In this document: in pieces, positions 55,466-63,547 of the stretch
Layout of the letters: every line of letters starts with the position of its first letter
Position numbering within the stretch: the stretch's first letter is position 1
Assembly: GCF_001950255.1 (NCBI RefSeq)
Contig: NZ_BDJK01000009.1
Coordinates: forward strand, 1-64,000
Direction: 5' to 3'
DNA: 64,000 nt
Source of the DNA: Carboxydothermus pertinax
GTDB taxonomy: Bacteria; Bacillota; Z-2901; Carboxydothermales; Carboxydothermaceae
Made by a program: the position numbers and the translations under genes
The notes under the pieces: generated by a model
Database searches by the model: none
What the model saw: only the letters and a program-made list of their open reading frames with translations
What the model was told of the DNA's origin: nothing

Positions 55466-55795
55466 ATGTTTGGCAACATGGGAAATATGCAAAAAATGTT
55501 AAAGCAAGTACAAAAAATGCAGCAGGATATGGCAAAACTTCAGGAAGAACTAAGTGAAAGAACGGTGGAAGCTACTTCTGGTGGTGGCATGGTAAAAGCG
55601 GTGGTGAACGGCAAGCAGGAATTAATATCATTAGCCATTAATCCAGAGGCGGTGGATCCGGAAGATGTGGAAATGCTGTCTGATATGATTATGGCTGCAG
55701 TTAATGAAGCCTTGAGAAAATCCAAAGAAATGGTTGCCGAAGAAATGGGTAAGATTACCGGAGGACTTAATTTAAATCTTCCTGGATTATTTTAA
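55466..55795 (+). CDS. ebfC: YbaB/EbfC nucleoid-associated protein
   Basis: A 109-residue YbaB/EbfC DNA-binding protein. It begins with a Met/Gln-rich helix (MQKMLKQVQKMQQDMAKLQEEL), then VEATSGGGMVKAVVNGKQELISLAINPEAVDPEDVEML, the family core. It forms dimers that bind DNA. Three bases separate it from dnaX, and recR follows after 14 bases, the order typical across bacteria. Confidence 0.96.
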   Translation: MFGNMGNMQKMLKQVQKMQQDMAKLQEELSERTVEATSGGGMVKAVVNGKQELISLAINPEAVDPEDVEMLSDMIMAAVNEALRKSKEMVAEEMGKITGGLNLNLPGLF

Positions 55796-55809
55796 GGAGG
55801 AAGTATAAG

Positions 55810-56409
55810 TTGTATTTTGCAGAACCGGTGGCCAAATTAATAGAACAGTTATCCAAGCTTCCGGGAATTGGTCCTAAAACTGCCCAAAAGCTTGCCTTGC
55901 ATCTTTTGGAAACCCCTGAGGAAGAAGCAGAGGCTTTGGCTACTGCTATTTTAACTGCCCGAAAAAATACCAGATATTGTTCTACTTGCTTTAACCTAAC
56001 CGATACCGACCCCTGTGCTATTTGCCAAAATCCTTCCCGTAACCGGAAGCTTTTAATGGTAGTGGAAGAGCCAAGGGATGTAGCGGTAATAGAGAAGACT
56101 GGCAGTTTTAACGGCATATACCATGTGCTGCACGGAGCTCTGTCTCCCATCAAGGGAATAGGGCCAGAAGATTTAAAGGTGAGGGAATTATTAATTAGGC
56201 TTTCTAAAGAACCGGTGGATGAAATAATTCTTGCTACTAATCCAACCATTGAAGGTGAAGCGACGGCGATGTATTTGGCTTCGCTATTAAAGCCTTTAAA
56301 CTTTAAGGTAACAAGGATTGCCCACGGTTTGCCGGTGGGAAGCGACATTGAATATGCGGACGAACTAACCCTTCGAAAAGCCTTAGAAGGCCGAAGAATT
56401 TTGGAATAA
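55810..56409 (+). CDS. recR: RecR recombination mediator
   Basis: A 199-residue RecR that works with RecF and RecO in RecA loading. It has an N-terminal helix-hairpin-helix (LPGIGPKTAQKLALHLL), a zinc finger CSTCFNLTDTDPCAIC near residues 57-72, and a Toprim domain (LMVVEEPRDVAVIEKTG). It ends in GLPVGSDIEYADELTL. The start is a TTG at 55810 with AGGAGG 9 bases upstream. Confidence 0.97.
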   Translation: MYFAEPVAKLIEQLSKLPGIGPKTAQKLALHLLETPEEEAEALATAILTARKNTRYCSTCFNLTDTDPCAICQNPSRNRKLLMVVEEPRDVAVIEKTGSFNGIYHVLHGALSPIKGIGPEDLKVRELLIRLSKEPVDEIILATNPTIEGEATAMYLASLLKPLNFKVTRIAHGLPVGSDIEYADELTLRKALEGRRILE

Positions 56410-56450
56410 CTTGTCCCTGGTTTGCATAATTATTACCGGAGGGATGTCCG

Positions 56451-56654
56451 GTGCGGCTACTGGGGATGGTGTTTAGGAAAATATTTTTTTGGATGGTTTT
56501 AGGGTTTATCTTTTTAGGGATATTTAATTTAATAGGTAAAAAGTTTAGCTGGCATCTCGCGGTAAACCCGGTAACTGTATTTATTGCAGGAATCCTGGAT
56601 TTACCGGGGATACTATTACTGGCGGCCTTGCGTTATATCGCTTTTGTTCTTTAA
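56451..56654 (+). CDS. bofA: BofA-family pro-sigmaK processing inhibitor
   Basis: A 67-residue hydrophobic protein of the BofA family. Two hydrophobic segments flank the signature NPVTVFIAGILDLPGILLLAALRYI. In B. subtilis BofA blocks SpoIVFB cleavage of pro-sigmaK during sporulation, and the gene also follows recR. The start is a GTG at 56451 with GGAGGG upstream. Together with yyaC this supports an endospore-forming host. Terminator just downstream. Confidence 0.88.
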   Translation: MRLLGMVFRKIFFWMVLGFIFLGIFNLIGKKFSWHLAVNPVTVFIAGILDLPGILLLAALRYIAFVL

Positions 56655-56665
56655 AGTATACACAT

Positions 56666-56693
56666 AAAAAGGGGCTCTTTAGCCCCTTTTTTT
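56666..56693 (+). terminator. Intrinsic terminator after bofA
   Basis: AAAAAGGGGCT-CTTT-AGCCCCTTTTTTT hairpin with flanking A and T runs. Confidence 0.9.
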
Positions 56694-56694
56694 C

Positions 56695-56723
56695 TTGACA
56701 CATTTGTACCTAGCTGCTATTAT
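56695..56723 (+). promoter_or_regulatory. Promoter of flavoprotein-purA unit
   Basis: TTGACA at 56695-56700 and TATTAT at 56718-56723 with a 17-base spacer, directly after the bofA terminator. Confidence 0.8.
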
Positions 56724-56753
56724 AAATTGGGTTTTCAAGGAGGTGGCCTGTCG

Positions 56754-58139
56754 ATGAAAAAATATGATGTTATAATCGTTGGGGCAGGACCGGCAGGAAT
56801 TTTTGCCGCCCTGGAGATTACCCAGACTAAACCCGATGCCAAGGTATTAATTTTAGAAAAAGGTCCTGATGTTAACAAAAGGATCTGTCCATCCAAAGAA
56901 AAGGGTATACCGTGTATCAACTGTAAGCCCTGTGCCATTGTTACCGGCTGGGGAGGAGCGGGAGCTGTTTCCGACGGTAAGCTTACCCTGTCCACCGAAG
57001 TGGGTGGGCATCTAGGTGAATATATTGGAGAAAAGGAATTAAACGGGCTCATAAAATACGTTGACGATATATATCTTAAGTTTGGCGCCCCGGACGTGGT
57101 TTATGGGATGGACCGGGAGGAAGAAATCCGGGAAATTCAAAAAAGGGCTGTTTTAGCCGATTTGCGGCTGGTGCCGGCGCCTATTAGGCACCTAGGTACC
57201 GGTAGAGCATTAGAGATTGTGGCAGCAATGAAAGAGGAACTACTGAGCCGGGGTGTGGATATTGCCACTCATACGCAAGTGGCAGAAATATTAGTTAATC
57301 ACGGAAAAGTAAAAGGAGTAGAGACCACTTCTGGCGAATATTATGAAAGTACGGCAGTGGTAGTAGCTCCAGGCCGGGAAGGGTCCGAGTGGCTTTTAAA
57401 AGAATCTCTGAAGCTTGGTCTTAAAACTGCTGTTAACCCGGTAGATATTGGGGTGCGGGTGGAGCTTCCGGCGGTAGTGTTTGAGCCAATTACGAATGTA
57501 GTTTACGAATCAAAGTTCATCTACTACTCCAAAACATTTGAAGACAAAGTCAGAACTTTTTGTATGAATCCCTACGGAGAGGTAGTGCAGGAGAATAACG
57601 ATGGGATTATTACCGTAAATGGCCATTCCCATGCCCATAAGAAAACCGAGAACACCAACTTTGCCCTGTTAGTAAGTAAAACCTTTACTCATCCCTTCAA
57701 AGAGCCTATTGCCTACGGCAAATACATTGCTCGCCTCGCCAACTTATTAGGAGGTGGGGTACTGGTACAACGGCTTGGGGATTTAATTGATGGTCGCCGG
57801 ACTACCGAGGAGCGGTTAAAAAAAGGTCTGGTACGACCAACTTTGGAAGATGCAACGCCTGGAGACTTAAGCTTAGTTTTTCCCTACCGCCATTTAATGG
57901 CGTTGGTAGAGATGTTACAAGCTTTAGACAAAATTGCCCCGGGGGTATTTAACCGCAATACCTTATTGTACGGGGTGGAAGTAAAGTTTTATTCTTCGCG
58001 CTTAGAGTTAAGTCCAGTTTTGGAAACCAAAATCCAAAACCTTTTTGCCGCTGGCGATGGTGCTGGAGTTACCCGGGGGCTGGTGCAAGCATCCGCTTCG
58101 GGGGTAGTTATTGGCCGAGAGCTGGCAAAACGCCTTTAA
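56754..58139 (+). CDS. FAD-dependent oxidoreductase (COG2509 type)
   Basis: A 461-residue flavoprotein. The FAD motif DVIIVGAGPAGIFAALE is at residues 4-20. A Cys-rich stretch near residues 42-58 (CPSKEKGIPCINCKPCAIVTGWGG) and a C-terminal GDGAGVTRGLVQASASGVVIGRE close the fold. It matches uncharacterised FAD-dependent dehydrogenases often found beside purA. Substrate unknown. I start at the ATG at 56754 with GGAGGTGG upstream, not at 56727. Confidence 0.88.
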   Translation: MKKYDVIIVGAGPAGIFAALEITQTKPDAKVLILEKGPDVNKRICPSKEKGIPCINCKPCAIVTGWGGAGAVSDGKLTLSTEVGGHLGEYIGEKELNGLIKYVDDIYLKFGAPDVVYGMDREEEIREIQKRAVLADLRLVPAPIRHLGTGRALEIVAAMKEELLSRGVDIATHTQVAEILVNHGKVKGVETTSGEYYESTAVVVAPGREGSEWLLKESLKLGLKTAVNPVDIGVRVELPAVVFEPITNVVYESKFIYYSKTFEDKVRTFCMNPYGEVVQENNDGIITVNGHSHAHKKTENTNFALLVSKTFTHPFKEPIAYGKYIARLANLLGGGVLVQRLGDLIDGRRTTEERLKKGLVRPTLEDATPGDLSLVFPYRHLMALVEMLQALDKIAPGVFNRNTLLYGVEVKFYSSRLELSPVLETKIQNLFAAGDGAGVTRGLVQASASGVVIGRELAKRL

Positions 58140-58151
58140 GGGGGAATTTAA

Positions 58152-59435
<1,284 letters not shown>

Positions 59436-59437
59436 AA

Positions 59438-60295
59438 ATGGACAAAATATTTATAAACGGCAAAGTTCTTCCCCGGGAAAAGGCGGCAATATCCCCTTTT
59501 GACCGGGGTTTTTCCTATGGTGACGGAGTCTTTGAAACCATTGGCGTTTTTTCCGGAGTGCCTTTTTTGTTGGAAAAGCATTTACAAAGGATGTTTTTGG
59601 GGCTTAAGCTTTTAGAAATTAAATTCCCCTTGAGCCGCGAGCAATTTATCAGCACCGTTTTCAAGTTTTTAAGAGAAATGAAAGTAGCCGATGGAGTTTT
59701 AAAGATTATCGTAAGCCGGGGCGAGAGCGAGCGGGGACTTTTGCCAGCCAGGGATTTAGAACCGACGGTATTAATGAGTTTGTCGCCCCTACCGGCAAGG
59801 GATTTTAAACCCATTAAAACAGCGTTTCTTTCTGTACCGGTATTACCGCCTAAACTGGTAATAGGGCAGATTAAAACTTTAAACCAGCTTCCCCAGGTGT
59901 TAGCGGCTAAAGAATGTCAGAAAAAAGGGATTGTCGAAGGTATCAGGCTTACTATAGAAGGCTATTTAGCCGAAGGTAGTATGGCTAATCTTTTCTGGGT
60001 CAAAAACGGGGTACTGAAAACTCCTGAAAAAAACCTGGTTTTACCTGGAATTGCCCGGGAGCTTATTTTACAACTGGCTCGAATCGCCGATATTCCGGTG
60101 TCTGAAGGGAAATATCCGGTAGAAGAAATATATGGGGCAACGGAAATATTTTTTACCAATTCGGTACGGGGGATTATACCCGTAGGTCAACTCGACCAGC
60201 GAGAATTACATGACTATTCGGTAACCAAACGCTTATGGGCTTTATACGAAGCTTATTTGGAAAAATACATAGCTGAAAATAGGGGAGAAGGATAA
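59438..60295 (+). CDS. Class IV aminotransferase
   Basis: A 285-residue fold-type IV PLP enzyme. Landmarks are the DRGFSYGDGVFETIGV block near residue 22, the PLP lysine in QIKTLNQLPQVLAAKE near residue 147 and EGSMANLFWVK near residue 178. This group includes branched-chain aminotransferase, D-amino acid transaminase and aminodeoxychorismate lyase (PabC); the short length and KTLN motif fit PabC or D-amino acid enzymes better than IlvE, but I cannot decide. It lacks its own ribosome site and starts 2 bases after purA, so translation is probably coupled. Confidence 0.88.
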   Translation: MDKIFINGKVLPREKAAISPFDRGFSYGDGVFETIGVFSGVPFLLEKHLQRMFLGLKLLEIKFPLSREQFISTVFKFLREMKVADGVLKIIVSRGESERGLLPARDLEPTVLMSLSPLPARDFKPIKTAFLSVPVLPPKLVIGQIKTLNQLPQVLAAKECQKKGIVEGIRLTIEGYLAEGSMANLFWVKNGVLKTPEKNLVLPGIARELILQLARIADIPVSEGKYPVEEIYGATEIFFTNSVRGIIPVGQLDQRELHDYSVTKRLWALYEAYLEKYIAENRGEG

Positions 60296-60765
60296 TGTTA
60301 ACCGTAGAGATTCCAGGAAGATTTACTTTGAATCTGGCTTATCTGGTGCTGGATTATAATGGTACAATTGCTGTGGACGGAAAACTGTTGCCCGGGGTAG
60401 GAGAGCTTTTAGTTGAGCTAAATAAATTTTTAAAAATTTACGTTTTAACCCGTGATACCTTTGGAAAAGTAAGGGAAGAACTGGCTTTATTTCCTTTTGT
60501 GGAATTAATAATAGTGGGGGAGCCAGGGGCCCAAGAAAAACGTAAGTTTTTAGAAAAGCTCGGAGCGGAGAAGACGGTAGCCATTGGAAATGGTTATAAT
60601 GACCGGCTAATGTTAAAAGAAGCAGCTTTAGGGATTTTAGTTATTGAAGAAGAAGGGGCAAGTATTGAGGCCTTACTTAGTGCCGATATCATAGTTAAAT
60701 CGCCGATAGATGCTTTAAAGCTATTAACCAATAAAGGCCGAATGGTGGCGACTCTTCGTTGTTAA
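60295..60765 (+). CDS. HAD-family protein with altered motif I
   Basis: A 156-residue HAD-superfamily protein. Motif I reads LDYNGTIAVDG (residues 19-29), so the usual second Asp of D-x-D is Asn; this resembles the P-type ATPase branch (D-K-T-G-T) more than phosphatases. Motif II is VLTRDT and motif IV AIGNGYNDRLML near residue 97. Such small stand-alone proteins are often labelled soluble P-type ATPase-like phosphatases. Function unknown. It shares its ATG with the last base of the aminotransferase stop. Confidence 0.82.
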   Translation: MLTVEIPGRFTLNLAYLVLDYNGTIAVDGKLLPGVGELLVELNKFLKIYVLTRDTFGKVREELALFPFVELIIVGEPGAQEKRKFLEKLGAEKTVAIGNGYNDRLMLKEAALGILVIEEEGASIEALLSADIIVKSPIDALKLLTNKGRMVATLRC

Positions 60766-60797
60766 TTATTAACAGGATAAATTCTCAATAAAAATTG

Positions 60798-60826
60798 TTG
60801 ACACTAGGGGTGATTTATTGTAATAT
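60798..60826 (+). promoter_or_regulatory. Promoter of tRNA-Lys/Glu/Gly cluster
   Basis: TTGACA at 60798-60803 and TAATAT at 60821-60826, with a 17-base spacer. Confidence 0.75.
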
Positions 60827-60841
60827 TATTTGTGCACGGAT

Positions 60842-60917
60842 GAGCCATTAGCTCAGTTGGTAGAGCACCTGACTTTTAATCAGGGTGTCGGAGGTTCGAG
60901 TCCTCCATGGCTCACCA
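60842..60917 (+). tRNA. tRNA-Lys(UUU)
   Basis: Acceptor GAGCCAT pairs with ATGGCTC; anticodon loop CTTTTAA gives TTT; encoded CCA. Confidence 0.95.
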
Positions 60918-60927
60918 TTTTATTTAT

Positions 60928-61002
60928 GGCCCCATGGTCAAGTGGTTAAGACACCGCCCTTTCAAGGCGGTAACCCGGGTTCGAATCCCGGTGGGGTCAC
61001 CA
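60928..61002 (+). tRNA. tRNA-Glu(UUC)
   Basis: Acceptor GGCCCCA pairs with TGGGGTC (one G-U); anticodon loop CTTTCAA gives TTC; encoded CCA. Confidence 0.95.
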
Positions 61003-61006
61003 TTTG

Positions 61007-61081
61007 GCGGGAGTAGCTCAGTGGTAGAGCATCGGCTTCCCAAGCCGAGGGTCGCGGGTTCGAATCCCGTTTCCCGCTCCA
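61007..61081 (+). tRNA. tRNA-Gly(CCC)
   Basis: Acceptor GCGGGAG pairs with TTCCCGC (one G-U); anticodon loop TTCCCAA gives CCC; encoded CCA. Confidence 0.95.
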
Positions 61082-61089
61082 GAAATTAA

Positions 61090-61130
61090 AAGGGTTCCGG
61101 GACTTTTAGTTGGTGCCGGAACCCTTTTTT
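61090..61130 (+). terminator. Intrinsic terminator after tRNA-Gly
   Basis: AAGGGTTCCGG and CCGGAACCCTT form an 11-bp stem followed by TTTT. Confidence 0.88.
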
Positions 61131-61223
61131 GGTGCCATTTTGGTGTCATTTTTTAACGCCGTATCTATTTTGGCGGTAGCAGTTTTTTTTAACCTCAAGG
61201 GTAACCTGCGAGTAATTTTTGCT

Positions 61224-61574
61224 TTATGGTTTAATACGCTTGAGATTGAATATATCGGCATCGTGATGAGCAAGTTTAAACAGGACATAATCTAACTTTT
61301 CTGTGTGTTCTTTAAGCGTTTGTTTAACTTCTTTCATATCGCTTTTAAGTTCGTCTACATCTTTTCTAAGTCCTTCTACATCTTTTCTAAGTCCTTCTAC
61401 ATCTTTTCTAAGTCCTTCTACATCTTTTCTAAGTCCTTCTACATCTTTTCCAAGCCCTTCTACATCTTTTCTAAGCCCTTCTACTGCGGCGTTGGTATTG
61501 CCGACTATGCGGATTAATTCAGTTAGCATGTCCGTAATTTGATCTAAGCGGGCTTCGGTTTTGGTAATATCCAT
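61224..61574 (-). CDS. Heptad-repeat coiled-coil protein
   Basis: A 116-residue protein with no family I recognise. After a 30-residue amphipathic N-terminus (ARLDQITDMLTELIRIVG) it has six near-identical heptads V-E-G-L-R-K-D (residues 31-72; one reads G-K-D), then VDELKSDMKEVKQTLKEHTEKLDYV, all consistent with one long coiled coil, and a short tail. It is predicted to be a soluble rod or oligomer. AGGTGATG lies upstream of the ATG. The heptads are encoded by a 21-bp tandem repeat, so length variation between strains is likely. Confidence 0.75.
   Translation of the reverse strand: MDITKTEARLDQITDMLTELIRIVGNTNAAVEGLRKDVEGLGKDVEGLRKDVEGLRKDVEGLRKDVEGLRKDVDELKSDMKEVKQTLKEHTEKLDYVLFKLAHHDADIFNLKRIKP
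61359..61484. repeat. 21-bp tandem repeat encoding heptads
   Basis: Six head-to-tail copies of a 21-bp unit (plus-strand TCTTTTCTAAGTCCTTCTACA, up to phase). Middle copies are identical at the DNA level; outer ones differ by one or two bases. Each unit encodes one heptad of the coiled-coil protein on the minus strand. Confidence 0.9.
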
Positions 61575-61774
61575 GTAATCATCACCTACCTGTAGTTATT
61601 TTCTTCTTCCAATAGCCTTAAGCAAGTTTTTTTGTGGTTAGTCCTTTGATTTGTCTGAGTTCTATTATTCTTTCAGCAAATGTATCTGAGTATTGGCTTT
61701 AAAATTAGCTTCAATAAAATCTTATCATAAAATAGTACTGGTTTAAAATAGAAATATTGTAGAAAAATAAAAAT

Positions 61775-61804
61775 TTGACGCTGCAAAAACTTTTAAGCTA
61801 TAAT
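61775..61804 (+). promoter_or_regulatory. Promoter of SCIFF peptide gene
   Basis: TTGACG at 61775-61780 and TATAAT at 61799-61804, with an 18-base spacer, 35 bases before the SCIFF start. The 264-base gap from 61575 holds nothing else I recognise. Confidence 0.75.
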
Positions 61805-61838
61805 AATCAAGGAAAGTTTGCCAAAGGAGGTTTTTTAG

Positions 61839-61970
61839 ATGAAGCATATTAAGTCTTTAAAAGGAAGTCTTAGCCATTTTGAGGGTAAAGGTTGCGGCAA
61901 TTGCCAGGCATCTTGCCAATCGGCCTGCAAAACTTCCTGCACTGTAGGAAATCAGGTTTGTCAGAACTAA
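61839..61970 (+). CDS. scfA: SCIFF-family six-cysteine peptide (ranthipeptide precursor)
   Basis: A 43-residue precursor peptide, the conserved six-cysteines-in-forty-five family of Clostridia. The leader half is MKHIKSLKGSLSHFEGKG, followed by six cysteines (C19, C22, C26, C30, C34, C41) spaced for thioether cross-links. The downstream radical SAM enzyme is expected to join Cys to non-adjacent carbon positions. A strong AAAGGAGG lies 9 bases before the ATG. Related peptides have been tied to cell-cell signalling in clostridia; the role here is unknown. Confidence 0.93.
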   Translation: MKHIKSLKGSLSHFEGKGCGNCQASCQSACKTSCTVGNQVCQN

Positions 61971-61977
61971 CCTAAGA

Positions 61978-62012
61978 TTAACCTAATCCAATGGGTTAGG
62001 TTAATTTTTTTA
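61978..62012 (+). terminator. Terminator/attenuator between SCIFF peptide and maturase
   Basis: TTAACCTAATCC and GGGTTAGGTTAA form a 12-bp stem (one G-U) with a tiny loop and a run TTTTTTT. It would let the peptide mRNA exceed the maturase mRNA. Confidence 0.8.
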
Positions 62013-62077
62013 TTTAAGTCTATTTGTAAGACCGTCTCCGACCGCAGACGAAATAGGTGGATAAAGGAAGGGTTAAT

Positions 62078-63451
62078 ATGCACATTTATCGTTATAAAGG
62101 AACCAATATTGCCATAGATGAATTTTCCGGTGGCATTCATGTCTTAGATGAAATTACTTACGAAATTCTCAAAGATTATGATGGGTACCAGGGAAAAGCT
62201 CCTTTACAAGATCTTACTTTAGAAAAGGTTTTACCAAAGTTAGAGGGGCGTTATTCTCCAGGGGAAATAAAGGAAGCATTAGAGGAAATAAAATCTTTAA
62301 TTGCCGAAGGCCAGCTTTTTTCCGAGGATAAGTTTCAACAACACTATAAGCCTCCGAAAACTGAAATAAAAGCTATGTGCCTGAATATCGCTCATGACTG
62401 CAACATGCGCTGTCGCTACTGCTTTGCGGGAACAGGAAGTTATGGCCATGAACGGGGGCTTATGTCCCTTTCTACCGCCCAAAAGGCCATTGATTTTTTA
62501 ATAGAAAATAGTGGGCAGCGAAAAAACCTTGAGGTGGACTTTTTTGGGGGCGAACCTCTTTTAAACTGGGAAGTGGTTAAGGCGACTGTTATATACGGTA
62601 CAGAAAAAGCCCAGGCTTTTGGTAAAAATATAAGCTTTACCCTTACCACCAATGCCATCCTCCTTACCGATGAAGTTCGGGAGTTTTTAGCCGAGCACAA
62701 TATGGGGGTTGTGTTAAGCTTAGATGGCCGGGAAGAGGTCCACGACCGAATGCGTCCACTACCCGGTGGCAAAGCGTCTTATAAAACAGTACTTACAAAT
62801 ATCAAAAAATTCCTGGAGAAATGGGGGGAGCGTTCCTATTATATCCGTGGAACTTTTACCGCCCAAAATCCGGACTTTGCCGAAGACTTTAAGGCTTTGG
62901 CCCAGGAAGGATTTAAATCCATTTCCTTAGAGCCAGTGGTACTGCCGGAATCTTCCCCCCTTGCTTTAAAAGAGCAGCTTTTACCTGTCTTAAAAGCTCA
63001 ATACGACGAATTGGGAGAATATTTATATAAGCTCTGGCAGGAGGGAAAAAATGTGGAATTTTTCCACTTTAATTTAAATCCCTATGAAGGGCCATGTCTT
63101 CATAAAAGGCTTTCCGGCTGTGGAGCAGGTTTTGAGTATGTGGCGGTATCTCCAGAAGGAAATATTTATCCCTGTCACCAGTTTGTTGGCAAAGAAAAGT
63201 ATCGAATGGGGAATGTAAATGAAGGGATTATCCATAAAGATATTCCAGAGACCTTTAAAAACGCCCATATTTATAATAAAAACGATTGTACCTCCTGCTG
63301 GGCCCGGTATTACTGCAGCGGTGGCTGCCATGCTAATAATCTTAATATGACCGGAAATATTTTAAAGCCCTATAAAACCTCTTGCGAAATGATGAAAAAG
63401 CGGGTAGAAATTGCTCTCTATCTAGCCCTAAAGAAAGAAGGTCTTATTTAA
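62078..63451 (+). CDS. scfB: SCIFF peptide maturase, radical SAM/SPASM
   Basis: A 457-residue radical SAM enzyme that would install thioether bonds in the SCIFF peptide. The N-terminal ~90 residues form a RiPP-recognition-like region. The radical SAM cluster motif CNMRCRYCFAG (C-x3-C-x2-C) is near residue 110, and DFFGGEPLLNW follows. A SPASM/twitch C-terminus holds GCGAGFEYVAVSPEGNIYPCHQFVG and CTSCWARYYCSGGCHANN, ligands for auxiliary clusters. I start at the ATG at 62078 (GGAAGGG upstream) instead of 62057. Confidence 0.95.
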   Translation: MHIYRYKGTNIAIDEFSGGIHVLDEITYEILKDYDGYQGKAPLQDLTLEKVLPKLEGRYSPGEIKEALEEIKSLIAEGQLFSEDKFQQHYKPPKTEIKAMCLNIAHDCNMRCRYCFAGTGSYGHERGLMSLSTAQKAIDFLIENSGQRKNLEVDFFGGEPLLNWEVVKATVIYGTEKAQAFGKNISFTLTTNAILLTDEVREFLAEHNMGVVLSLDGREEVHDRMRPLPGGKASYKTVLTNIKKFLEKWGERSYYIRGTFTAQNPDFAEDFKALAQEGFKSISLEPVVLPESSPLALKEQLLPVLKAQYDELGEYLYKLWQEGKNVEFFHFNLNPYEGPCLHKRLSGCGAGFEYVAVSPEGNIYPCHQFVGKEKYRMGNVNEGIIHKDIPETFKNAHIYNKNDCTSCWARYYCSGGCHANNLNMTGNILKPYKTSCEMMKKRVEIALYLALKKEGLI

Positions 63452-63486
63452 AGCTCCCTTTTGGTTGGGGGCTTTAACCTTTTTTA
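63450..63486 (+). terminator. Probable terminator after scfB
   Basis: AAAGCTCCC and GGGGGCTTT form a 9-bp stem with one G-U, followed after AACC by TTTTTT. The offset T-run lowers confidence. Confidence 0.6.
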
Positions 63487-63547
63487 AGGTAAAAACATAC
63501 TTTAGTAGTAAGTAAAATAATTTTTTACCCAAAAGGAGGGATTTACC

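Noticed and set aside
60907-61089. Plus-strand frame of 60 residues
   Set aside because: Covers tRNA-Glu and tRNA-Gly; not a protein gene.
61106-61295. Small frames on both strands after tRNA-Gly
   Set aside because: They overlap the tRNA terminator and lack ribosome sites or family features.
61303-61542. Plus-strand Ser/Phe repeat proteins (two frames)
   Set aside because: Both are antisense readings of the 21-bp repeat; the minus strand gives a proper heptad coiled coil with a ribosome site and the plus frames give low-complexity strings.
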